Shown: positions 33,891 through 43,267 of the stretch, in pieces
Layout of the letters: each line of letters begins with the position of its first letter
How positions within the stretch are numbered: position 1 is the first letter of the stretch
Source of the DNA: Erythrobasidium yunnanense
Lineage: Eukaryota > Basidiomycota > Cystobasidiomycetes > Erythrobasidiales > Erythrobasidiaceae
DNA: 64,000 nt
Assembly: GCA_001600175.1 (NCBI GenBank)
Contig: BCJC01000008.1
Coordinates: forward strand, 498,781 to 562,780
Reading direction: 5' to 3'
Notes under the pieces: model-generated
What the model was told of the DNA's origin: nothing
Seen by the model: the letters and a program-made list of their open reading frames with translations, nothing else
Databases searched by the model: none
Program-made: the position numbers and the translations under genes

Positions 33891-34550
33891 ATGATGATTG
33901 CACGACGAGTAGCAACAACAATCAGCGTATGTCAAGGCAGTATATACGACGACGACGATGGATCCTGACGCTTGTGCTTCCTGCCTGCTTTTTGATGCTC
34001 CCAGAGATCCGCTGCCCAGCGAACATTCGCAACATCCACAATCAGATCAAAAGGTGTAGCAATCTGCGATGTTATATCATACTTCTGTACTGATTCGGCC
34101 GGTCTTGTTCCCAGACTTCGTCCAGGATCTCTACCTCCGCGAGCTCAAAACCTACAAGCCTAAAGAAGTGGTGGGTCTACAGAAGTGCCGCACACTGCAA
34201 GATACCATATTAATGTATACATCCAGGCCGCAAACTCGCACGTCGGCCAAGTCAAGGAATTCCACTCGCCCGCTGCTCCATCTGCACCCCAAGTGCCCTC
34301 ATCGGCAGATCTCGCAAAAGAGCTAGACGCATACGAGAAGGCTGTGCGTCGCATACCTTTACTTTAGCATATGTATGAAGTGCTAATGTTAAGTGGTCGT
34401 GGCTGCCAGGACGTACCTACTTCATCGACATCCGCTAAAACGAGCTCGTCGGAAGATGGAGCAGACGCAGCTCCTGGAGAGACGGCAGACGAATACCTCG
34501 CTTTCGTAGAGAGAGAAGCGAAGCACGTCCCATCCGCTGCTCATCACTAG
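33891..34550 (+). CDS. ATP14: F1Fo ATP synthase subunit h (Atp14)
   Basis: Five exons (33891-33926, 34020-34053, 34115-34167, 34227-34343, 34410-34550) encode 126 aa. The presequence (MMIARRVATTIS-RTFATSTIRSK) is followed by DFVQDLYLRELKTYKPKE, the hallmark of fungal Atp14, then GQVKEFHSPAAPSAP, ADLAKELDAYEKA and an acidic C-terminus (DEYLAFVERE). Subunit h is part of the peripheral stalk of mitochondrial ATP synthase in fungi. Very short first exons carry the targeting peptide. It is divergent from IF1, which regulates the same enzyme. Confidence 0.93.
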
Positions 34551-34706
34551 ATGCAATGAACACGGATCCGGCTTGGTGCTATTGAAGCACTTCGATTCAA
34601 CAGAAAGGATGAAGATGACAGAAGAGGGAGAGGCAGAGAGAGGCAGCTTGTAATGCAGGAGAGCTTGTTCGCTTAATCATCGTATAGTCGGCAAGGACAC
34701 GACGTT

Positions 34707-34787
34707 CGTACTAGGCTGACTGGTCTGGCTGAGATGCAGAGCTAGCCGTACTAGGCATGCTGGTCTGGCAGTCTGCAGAGCTGTTGC
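34707..34787. repeat. Imperfect 40-bp tandem repeat, two units
   Basis: Both units start CGTACTAGGC and share CTGGTCTGGC and TGCAGAGCT. Non-coding. It marks local duplication near the Cys-ribbon array. Confidence 0.6.
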
Positions 34788-35055
34788 ATGCTGACCGCTT
34801 ATCAGCTGTGGACGTCACGGCTCACATTCTCGACAGCCGACTGCCTCCGCAAGCTGCTTGCTCGAGCTGGAGTGGAACCAAGAGCTGCCTCTCGACCGCT
34901 TTCCAGACGGCATACACCTTTGATTCCACTTCTTCCCCTTCTTATCCTCGATTTTCCTAACAGCAATCGTCGGCCACTTCTAAACCCGCTTTATGTCAAA
35001 CTTTCTTCCCTTTAAGCTCTTTTCAAACGAAAAGCAAAGCCGAGACCGACCCTTC

Positions 35056-35122
35056 CGGAGGTCAACCCAATCGTATCCGGCCCTTATCCTGCTTCGATCT
35101 GCCAAGTCCTACTGGAAGAAAG
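35056..35122 (+). repeat. Duplicated promoter block, copy 1
   Basis: This 67-bp block aligns without gaps to 37291-37357, with about 12 mismatches by eye, and shares TCTGCCAAGTCCT and AGAAAGGA. Each copy sits about 170-230 bp upstream of a Cys-ribbon start codon (35288 and 37532). It shows that the promoter was duplicated with the gene. Confidence 0.75.
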
Positions 35123-35161
35123 GAGGCCGCGCATGAAGGGTCCCTCTCGCTGCAGGGTGCT

Positions 35162-35170
35162 TATATAAAA
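35162..35170 (+). promoter_or_regulatory. TATA box of the first Cys-ribbon gene
   Basis: TATATAAAA lies about 120 bp upstream of the ATG at 35288, followed by a CT-rich and GTCTT-repeat leader. Confidence 0.55.
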
Positions 35171-35287
35171 CGCTCTAGAGGCTCTCTGCTTGTCTTGTCT
35201 TGTCTTGTCTTCTGCACCTGCTCAACATACTGCAACAGCTTAAGATCAGCCAACACTATCCTCGTTACCCTAAACTGAATATTCGCC

Positions 35288-35572
35288 ATGTCTCAGCCCG
35301 GACATATCTGCAAGTTCAGGCACCTCAGAGAGATCGGTCGCAAAAAGAACCTTCCCATATACGAATGCGTTAGATGCGGAAAATCGGGTGTACTCTGCAA
35401 GTTTGAACTGGAGCCACATGAACTCCGTGAACATGAACACTGGTACCGCGGTCATATACTTATGTGGGGGTGGCTCTGCGGCAAGTGCAAAATGACATTC
35501 ACTCAAGAACTCCCGCCAGCTGCACCCAACCATCGAAGCTTAAGGGATCCTACATGGGGCTCGGATCGCTAA
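35288..35572 (+). CDS. Small Cys-ribbon protein 1 of 4 (94 aa)
   Basis: Intronless. The core is C-x-n-YECVRCG...LC...EHEHWY...WLCGKCKMTF, i.e. two CxxC knuckles about 40 residues apart, plus further Cys and His. This is a zinc-ribbon-like layout. The layout recurs in three further small genes downstream (36442, 37028, 37532); this one is closest to the gene at 37532 (YQCVVCG...LC...EHWY...CLRCHRT). The C-terminal about 20 residues after the ribbon are not shared. No signal peptide. Family not recognised; intracellular zinc binding is inference. A TATA box and the duplicated promoter block lie upstream. Confidence 0.7.
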   Translation: MSQPGHICKFRHLREIGRKKNLPIYECVRCGKSGVLCKFELEPHELREHEHWYRGHILMWGWLCGKCKMTFTQELPPAAPNHRSLRDPTWGSDR

Positions 35573-36441
35573 CATGGCCTTCCCCTCCTTCAACCATGGT
35601 GTTCTACTGTGTAGACCCTGGTCCTCTTCTGCGTCGTCAAATCAGAGCGCCGGTTTTTAGTGTAGTCCTGACTTGCAATTCATACCGTGAAGCTGTCTGT
35701 AGTGGCCTCGCCGATCTGCAGAGCTAGCAGTCCTTCGCTCTGCTCATCATCATCCCGCCCCTTGTCATTATGCCGCACACAGTGGACGGTACTCGAGACT
35801 TGTGAAGCTATAGACAACTCCTTGACCAAGTCTGAGTTTCTGCTGTTCATGACCAGATGCCAACAACAAGAGACGGGCCTCAGCCTAGCGCTCTCGAGGC
35901 ACTCCATCTTGGAAAATGAGAACTGTAGAGAAGGTTGAGGTAGAGGTCGGTGCAGCTCCTCATGCAGGAGGGTTGTTCGCTTACTTACGTCTATTTCGAA
36001 CGAGCAAGACTAATCACGGAAGGCATTCTGGCGCATTGAACCGGATGCTGACACGCCCTACAGCTTGAGTAGGTGACCGGAGGCTTACAGCCACTAACGT
36101 CTGCAATCTGCAACGCACGCTGTCGAAGAACGATCTTCGTTCCGAGCTGTCACAATTGAGCCCGCTCTGGAGCTTAGCATCCTAGGGTACATCGCTCAGC
36201 AATAGTACGCCGCAGGGAGCTGCTCGACTACACCACAAAGGGTCGATGTGCGTGCAAAATCTTACCGCACGTCCGACAACAGCGGCTGTGCTCTACTCCA
36301 GCACTTCAAGTCGTCTCGCACGCACGCTCTGCTCTCTTTACTCACGCTTCCTTCACTCCATTAGTCACCAGCTGCCTTTCAAACAGCAACGTCAAGCTAT
36401 TCGACCGGCCATACGCACGGCCCCTAATATTGAAGAGCCAG
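35573..36441. other. Intergenic region within the Cys-ribbon array
   Basis: I see no supported gene. The spacing to the next member is larger than between members 3 and 4, and a decayed member could lie here, but I found no clear CxxC remnant. Confidence 0.4.
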
Positions 36442-36690
36442 ATGCCCTGCTGTAACAGACCCAAGCCTGAACTGTTCCGTGGCAGCTGGACAATAAATCA
36501 CCGCGGAGAGCAGGTTAACAATTATATCTGCACACGATCAGATTGCAATAAAGTTGCAACAAGATGCCTCCTTGATGGCAACGGACACAGCTGGGTCCCT
36601 GCCGGGGCTTGGATCAACAATACGGCCGCACCTATTCTATACTGCACAACGTGCAAGACCACCAAACTGGATCCCTCAATGGCGCGATAG
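36442..36690 (+). CDS. Small Cys-ribbon protein 2 of 4 (82 aa)
   Basis: Intronless; ATG chosen at 36442 because it opens MPCCNRPKPE, like the CC starts of members 3 and 4. Core: CC...YICTRSDCNK...RC...HSWVPAG...LYCTTCKTTK. The first knuckle has an extra two residues (C-x4-C), so the fold may be altered. It is the most divergent member. No signal peptide, no known domain. Confidence 0.62.
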   Translation: MPCCNRPKPELFRGSWTINHRGEQVNNYICTRSDCNKVATRCLLDGNGHSWVPAGAWINNTAAPILYCTTCKTTKLDPSMAR

Positions 36691-37027
36691 AAGATTCGAT
36701 TGCAGGCCGTTGACTGGCCAAGCTCAAGTTGACTTAGGCTTGTTTTGCAAAGAGTTTCGACAGCCAAACCGCATGAATTCTAGGTGCACTGTCTTTCCCC
36801 TATCTACTGTCTTCTGCTATTTGATGTATTCCTCATTCTTTTCTACGCTTCGTTGATACATTCTTCCCATATCAGCATCTGTTGAGGTACTACGGGTGCC
36901 AAACTGCTGCTCTCTCTCTCTCTTTGCTCTATTGATCGCTCGGTAGGGGGTCTGACTCATCTAAACTGCTTGTGAAGATCTATAGAACCACTACAGCCTG
37001 ACCTGAATCACCTGCCATCCTGGTGGC
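36691..37027. other. Intergenic region between Cys-ribbon members 2 and 3
   Basis: I see no supported gene. It contains a CT repeat (about 36911-36924). Confidence 0.4.
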
Positions 37028-37327
37028 ATGGTCTGCTGTGGTATACCGGTACCCATCTGTCATACGACCCTCACGAGCCGATCAGGAAAGCAGGTTGTAG
37101 TCTATCAATGCTACAACTGCTGCATCGCTGGCCATATGGACATCTATGACGCACCTCTATGGGACAAGAAGGGGTTCAGACTTGTTCAAAGATGCGGGAG
37201 ATGCCATAAAACTTTTCATACCATATCTCCCCTTCTTACCAATTACCTTTCAGCGCTATCAGTTCAAAGGCAAAGCGGATCCCAATCTCTCGGAGGTCAT
37301 CCTCTTCGTAGCCGGTCCTCATCCTGA
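37028..37327 (+). CDS. Small Cys-ribbon protein 3 of 4 (99 aa)
   Basis: Intronless. Core: MVCCGIPVPICH, then VVVYQCYNCC, then QRCGRCHKTFH, followed by a tail that reads into the promoter block of member 4 (stop at 37325-37327). The EHWY element seen in members 1 and 4 is lost, and the second Cys knuckle has the CxxCHKT form. The overlap of the tail with the promoter of the next gene suggests the tail was gained by loss of the ancestral stop. Confidence 0.62.
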   Translation: MVCCGIPVPICHTTLTSRSGKQVVVYQCYNCCIAGHMDIYDAPLWDKKGFRLVQRCGRCHKTFHTISPLLTNYLSALSVQRQSGSQSLGGHPLRSRSSS

Positions 37328-37357
37328 TTCGGTCTGCCAAGTCCTGCTCGCAGAAAG
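37291..37357 (+). repeat. Duplicated promoter block, copy 2
   Basis: This is the partner of 35056-35122. It overlaps the last codons of member 3 and lies about 175-240 bp upstream of the ATG of member 4. Confidence 0.75.
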
Positions 37358-37531
37358 GACGCACGTTGCAAAGGCTCGCCGTTATGCCATTGCAGGATCC
37401 TGTACCTCGCTGCAGGTTCAAGACAGGCTTGTCCTCTCTTCTCTTCATCAATCAAACAATTCGGGCAGCCCGTATTATAATCGAAAACCATCAGATAGCA
37501 TCTACATCGACCTCGTCGTCTCCAGCTTCCG

Positions 37532-37765
37532 ATGCCTGCCGCGCCTAAGCCGTGCTGCAACAGCACGGCTCTTACCTACGTCCGCACTACGAAAGGCAGA
37601 AAAATACGCATATACCAGTGTGTGGTATGTGGCGCAGACGGTCCCCTATGCGACTGGTACGCACATGAACCCGGGGAACACTGGTACATGGTGGTCGGGG
37701 ACACGATTCAGTGGCAGTTTGACTGCCTCCGATGCCATCGGACCATTAGAACTGAACGTACATAG
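37532..37765 (+). CDS. Small Cys-ribbon protein 4 of 4 (77 aa)
   Basis: Intronless. MPAAPKPCCNSTAL, then KIRIYQCVVCGADGPLC, GEHWYMVVG, and FDCLRCHRTIR before the stop. This is the most compact member and defines the shared core: CC, YxCxxCG, LC, EHWY, CxxCHxT. Member 1 shares most elements and the same upstream block. Conserved Cys and His could hold one or two zinc ions. Function unknown. Confidence 0.7.
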   Translation: MPAAPKPCCNSTALTYVRTTKGRKIRIYQCVVCGADGPLCDWYAHEPGEHWYMVVGDTIQWQFDCLRCHRTIRTERT

Positions 37766-38224
37766 TTGCCTGCTCCAGGCCTTAGTTCATTTGATTATGT
37801 CCGTTTCAGATCATTAAAGACAAATACTCTCATTTATTGCCTTTGTGCTAGATCGCTACGCATTCCACACCTCTGCCTTGCAATCAAACCCATGAAGCAT
37901 TCAGGATGTACAATCACGGTCGTAGCTCTCCTCCCCAACAAGCCTCCTCCCTACATGATCTTTCGCTAGTACGGATGCGATTTCAGCTGGCCGAATTTTG
38001 AAGATCTATGGTTTCGGCTTGCTTGCCACGCTTCGTGTGCGGGCTCTTGTACTTCGTTGCCAGTGCATTTGACCCTGATGGACAGAACGATATACCATTC
38101 TTGAGCGAGACAGATAGCGAGTGCCTCCCAAGAGAGCACTCTGCTCTGGAATGGTTGCCCTCTGTGCCATGAGATGACGGGCTTGCCACTTGATCGGCAT
38201 CTTCTTGTCTCACCTAAAGGTCGT

Positions 38225-40130
38225 CTAGCCATCGAGTCCGGTCGTTGAAACGCTGTTTCCTGCTCGGCTTGCGTTGCCACTCGAAATAGACACCCTCCTT
38301 AGCCTTGTATAGATATCAGACGCTTGATTCCGCATCTCCGCTTCGAGCGCTCGCTTCTTCCAATCTAGCTTCCATACCCTTATGCCCATGAAAAGAGCAG
38401 CGAAGAAGACAGCTATCGCCAAGCCGCCCCACAGTGCTGCTATGTTGCGTGTCTTATACGTCATCAAAGCGCCCACTGGTAGACCGAGGATCCAGTATGA
38501 CATTAAGTTAATGCGTGCAGCTGTTCCTGGGAGTCCGGCGCCTGAGATGGCCCATGTCAGAAAATGTCACGTCCGCTGAAGGATGGAGTCGCACCTTTCA
38601 ATGTGCCCGTTCCAGCTGCTTGTAACCCGTCGAAGATACAGACTATCGTCAGGATATACATCTATAGAACATTCTTCAGCCAAGAACACGGTCATCGCCA
38701 GCAGGACAGACTTACGCTAGCTCCCACTTGCTCAATAACCGCTGGATCTTCCGAGAACAATTTGCCGAAATGGTCTTTAACAAGCAAGAGAAGTATGGCG
38801 TTCATGGTTACGACTACTCCGGCGAATACCCAGGCCGTGGTAGCTGCCTTCTTCGCTTTCTTCGGGAAGTTTGCGCCTAGTAGATTACCGATCCTGATAG
38901 ATACGCTGATTGAAATAGCAAAGGGGAGTTGCCAGACTATGCCGAGTGTTGTAGCATAGATGGCGGTCGATGCTTGCGTGACTTCACCTAAGAAAGTGGC
39001 GCCTAGACCTAGAAACTCGAAAGCCCACCATTCTGAGCAGGTGCTTGCAATCCCTGCCACTCCATATCTGAAGACTATGCCGAGATCTTGGAAAATGAGG
39101 CGGGAGACACCGGCCCAGGTGTGCCGAGGAACGGTGTAGTAGGCATAGATGTACATGACAGCTAGGAGTGTCCAGTATGAGATCACCACTGCTAAGGGTG
39201 CGCCTAAGAAGCCTATCCGGAAGGGGTCGCTGTAAGCAGGCCAAAATTCAGCTTCTATTTTTCGATTGAGATCGAATCGACACACGGGCCATGCACTAGC
39301 AGCCAGCAGAGAAAGCATGCTAGAGGAGCGGCTATTGAGTATGCTAGGGTGGGTCCGACCATAAAGCCTATGGCGGAAAGATATCTTCTGATACACTCGT
39401 AGGCTGCCAGGGGCTAATAGAGGATATGCTTCAGCCTTGCGACCGCTTCAGTAGGTATGATGCAGGTATATGAGCTTACCGGCATGCCCAGACTCGTCAC
39501 CTTCATGTAATCGCTGGCCATCTTGCGCATCTTTGGCTCTGATTGAGGTACTATAGCCTCGAAGATCGATTCTCCGTTGAAGCAGAACAAGAATAGGAAG
39601 GGCATTATCAAGCAGCAGACAACATAGGTCCGCATTGCGAAGATTGATGTAAGCTTTGGTGAAGAAGACGTGGAAGCTTGGTTCGCCAAAGTATCTAGAG
39701 CACTGAGGGGATGATAAAGTGCTTTAGTAACAGTCTAGCAAACGCGCTTTCTTGCATTTCTTTTTTAGGACTAGACCAACCTGACGAGCCCAAGAACAAT
39801 AGCGAAGCCTCCGATGTTGCTGCTCAGGAGGCCAAGATTTGCAGCTGCCAGCTCGGTAGTACCCAAACGTGCGACCGAGAAGATCGTAGCAGCTTGGATT
39901 ACTGCACGAAGATAGTTCATCGCTGCTATGGGCAGGCAGAATCTGGAGATGGTTTTGGCTTCGTGGAGGTAGGTCGTCGTGTCTTCTGCGGGTGCACCAT
40001 CTGACTTTCCTCCATCTTCAAGAGCATGCTCGTCACGACTTCGAGAAAGTAGCGGAGTTTGATCAGTCGATGAAGCCTGCGTATTGGGTTGCGCTTCTGT
40101 CGGCACAGCAAGATACGTGTCTGCGGCCAT
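38225..40130 (-). CDS. MATE-family multidrug/toxin efflux transporter
   Basis: Six exons (40130-39781, 39702-39480, 39413-39286, 39229-38716, 38661-38595, 38541-38225) encode 532 aa. After an acidic soluble N-terminus come about 12 hydrophobic segments with MATE wording: GTTELAAANLG, SALDTLANQA, LPFLFLFCFN-like stretches, YECIRRYLSAIG, ARIGNLLGAN-like SIRIGNLLGANFPKKAKK, CIFDGLQAAGTGTLKGAG, MSYWILGLPVGALM. MATE proteins export organic cations in exchange for H+ or Na+; fungal members sit in vacuolar or plasma membrane. The start at 40130 opens MAADTYLAVP. Substrate unknown. Confidence 0.93.
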
Positions 40131-40286
40131 GGCAGAAGAAGTCGTAGTTGCAGTAACTCGCAGTCGCTCTGCAACAAAGCTCGAAAAACTTGTGCCCGGA
40201 AAGATTGCACATGCATGCTCGCAGCCGGCAGCGATGATCGGCTTCGGCGATGACTCCTTCGCTTGCATCCACTATAATGCTGTTTC

Positions 40287-40439
40287 ATGACTCCTCAGCA
40301 AACATTCAAACGCAACTTCAGTGATCAATCCAAGGCCGTCAGACAGGGAGGGAAGGCAGACAAAGACCTAGAGAGACTTCAAAAGATTAGGGCATCGACG
40401 CCGGTCCATCAGAAGAGCGACGTTTCCTGGCTGTCTTGA
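40287..40439 (+). CDS. Possible small protein, 50 aa
   Basis: A short open frame, MTPQQTFKRNFSDQSKAVRQ onward to VSWLS-stop, is highly charged and starts 156 bp from the divergent MATE start. The composition looks coding, but there is no family match I can name. A GTACGC donor follows the stop directly, so the frame could belong to a spliced transcript. Low confidence. Confidence 0.35.
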   Translation: MTPQQTFKRNFSDQSKAVRQGGKADKDLERLQKIRASTPVHQKSDVSWLS

Positions 40440-41192
40440 GGTACGCTGATCATACTGTCCTTAGCCTTCGCTGTTCTGTGATTGCTGATCTTCCTTGTCT
40501 TTACCAGAGTACCTTCGGGACTTGCGCATAAAACGAGGTCAAAGACGGCAGTCCTATGCTGATGCTGACACGGCGGGCGTGAGACATGCGTATGCTTAGA
40601 GCACTGCCAGATGCAACAACCACGTCCTTGACCAGATGCCGGGACGATTGATCTGAGATTAGAAGACCTTGAAAACAGAAGGTCGACAAGCTGTCACGAC
40701 CTCGTCGACGACTTCGCATCATGACAATATCGCTACCAAAATCCATGACCTGACACATTGTTTACGAGCTTGAACAACAGCCTCTTCGCCCGCACGCAGT
40801 GACTTGCTCGCTTCCCCTGGCGCTCTCTCCTGCTTCTGCACGATACTGACTTTGCCCTTCAGCAGTCACATATCCAATCAGCAGCTTGTCATCTCGAATA
40901 GGTCCGGCTTGCTTCAAGTGCGGCTCGGCATTGCGATTTGGACTGAGACGCTTGCCATGTGGCAGTACCTGAATCAGCTCTTCTAACTCTCTTCCGCTCA
41001 CATACTGTCGTTTCTTTTCTCACCCATACACTCGCAGAAATTCGGTATCAACCGTCAGCACCCTCTTTGTTCCTTCTTCCAGCCGGTACAGCGCCTCATT
41101 AGCATATCTTTCTTTGATCTGTGGACAGTCGCAGCCCTTCACGGTCATCGCACACTTCATCGCGCATAACACACGCTCTATCAATTTCTACC
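40440..41192. other. Intergenic region
   Basis: No supported gene. A minus-strand frame at 40758-40501 is open but has no coding character I can defend. The final about 200 bp are pyrimidine-rich and precede the coiled-coil gene. Confidence 0.4.
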
Positions 41193-43128
41193 ATGTCTTT
41201 CGCCATGGCTCGCAGCGATACAATGGACACGTTGGCTTCTACACTATCGAAGCAGAGCAGTGTAGGCTATCTCACTCCCAGTCCAAGCTACCAGGGATTC
41301 ATAGACGAGGAAGACATGCAGGATGATGACTATCACAAACGCGATAGTGCCTACAAGAAGGCCGATGACATATTCAAGGAAATCAATGGTAAACATTTAG
41401 TTCTGGTTGATCCAGTTCCAGAACCGGCACCACGTAGAGCATCCGTGACTCCCAAACCACCTCTATCATATACTCCGTACGGCCACTCCAGACCCATGAT
41501 TTCGCCTCAGTCGCCAGTTGACGATAACACTCCGACTAAATCTCGCCGCAAGTCACTCTCGACACCTCTCCGTGATCAAACAGCTCCTCCTTCTACTTGC
41601 CTGCGCAGATCCAGAGGAAGTGGCTCCCTGTCCAACGCCGCCGACAATGGCACTCCAGCGATTTCCGCAAGGCGCGTCCATCGTAGAGCTGCGGAATAGA
41701 AAGCAAAGGACCGCTGTCCATAAGCCGCTGCTTCAAAAGCTAGATTCGCAAGTAAGCTTTTATTAGATAACCTCTTGATCTGCTCCAGACGAAGTGCTAA
41801 CTCTCCTGTCAGGAGACTCCGAGCAAGGCTGTCAAACAAGATAACAAGAAGGCCAACGTATCCTCGAAACGTCTGTCTCAAGGCTCCAAGAACGTCCACG
41901 TCGACTTCTCTGAACAATCCTCCGACGAACCGTACTCTCCAGACGAGGTTGCGACGGGCACGCTTGTTTCCAAAATGCGCAATCTACAGGTAGGCTCATT
42001 GTTCGCATGGACCCAGAGTCCGCGAGGCTGACGCCTTCTATGTAGATCAAAGCCCCTAAGCAGACCGCCGACATCCGAGCCTTTACCGCTGAGGTCGCTA
42101 AGCTCAAGGCCGACCTAGAGGAGCAGAAGGAGCGATATACGACGCTCGAGCAGCAGCACATCCAAGATAAGGCAGATGCGGATGCGCAGAAGGTTACATA
42201 TCATCAAAACCTCGACTACAAAGATGAGGAGCTTGCAAAGGCAAAGGCAGAATACGAGGGGAAGCTTTCGGCCCTCTGCATGGAGCGCGATGCAGCCCGC
42301 AGCGAAGCACAACATACTCTCACAACCTTGGAGGCAGATATTTCACGACTGCGAGCCATCCATCAACAAGAACTGGAGGACATGAGGCTTCGGACAGAAC
42401 AGGAAGCTACACGAGAGCGCGTCAGGGTAGTCAGTAAGAAGGAGACAGAGTTGCAAGCTTGTAAAGCGCAGATCAAGAGAGACCATCTCGAGAACACCAC
42501 TTTAGGCGCCAAGCTGGAATCTGCTATCCTCGCGAAAGAATCGGCAGAAATCGACCTGGAGACACAGGCTCAGGATCATTCCACACAACTCTCCGCACTA
42601 CAAGCTCGTCTTGACGGCTCTAAGGAGAAGATCGACGCTCTAAGCAAGGAAATCAATACTGCCAATACAGAGCGCGCCGCATTAGGACAACGAGTTGACG
42701 CTGCCTCCTCCACAATCCGTACGCAGCAACTCAGTCTGGATACTTCGGAAGAGAGGGTGCGCACCGTGGAGCACGAACTCGACTCCCTTCGCGGCACCCT
42801 CACCTCCCTCACCGAGGAGCGAGACTTGGCTCTTTCCAGACACAAGACAGCAGAAGAAGAAGGTGCCAACTTGGAATCGCAATACGAAGCTACGATGCTC
42901 CAAGTTAACGCTCTGCAAGTCAATCTGGATGCTGCTGAAGAGGGAAGAAACGACTTGAGCAAGAGAATAGACGGTATCTTGAGCAAGGCGAAAGAGGATG
43001 TCGAAGCAGCTCGAAAGCAGATCGCGGATCTTCAGAGACGCAACGAAGGGATGCAGGCTATTGCCCGCAGAACGAGGGAGCTTCAGGAGGAAGCTCTAGC
43101 CTTCTCGTCAGCTTGTCCCGTAGCGTAA
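41193..43128 (+). CDS. Long coiled-coil protein, 593 aa
   Basis: Four exons (41193-41571, 41609-41751, 41813-41989, 42046-43128) join in frame to 593 aa. The first about 215 residues are disordered and Ser/Pro-rich, with phosphosite-like TPSPSY and SPQSPVDD. From about residue 240 the protein is one long heptad-rich coiled coil (VAKLKADLEEQKERYTTLEQ; LCMERDAARSEAQ; ALSKEINTANTER; LDAAEEGRNDLSKRIDGIL). Such proteins serve at spindle poles, septa or vesicle tethers; the exact role is not readable. Intron 1 is only 37 nt (GTGATC...GCGCAG) and was inferred because the frame changes there; it is the least certain junction. Confidence 0.78.
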
Positions 43129-43267
43129 AGGCCGGTTTAGGGTTTGTTGTATAACAAATGTACATTATAGTAATGTGTACAATAATAGCTGCATCGGATT
43201 ATTTAGGGCTACATTGGTAAATACGCCTTATCCTGCTTCCTGACGAGCCATCGATACTGCCTCAACA

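Larger units (their letters stand above)
34551..35287. other. Intergenic region upstream of the Cys-ribbon array
   Basis: No supported gene. It holds an imperfect 40-bp direct repeat (34707-34746, 34747-34787), a block near-identical to one at 37291 (see the repeat entry), a TATATAAAA at 35162-35170 and a GTCTT pentamer repeat (about 35192-35212) before the ATG at 35288. Confidence 0.55.
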
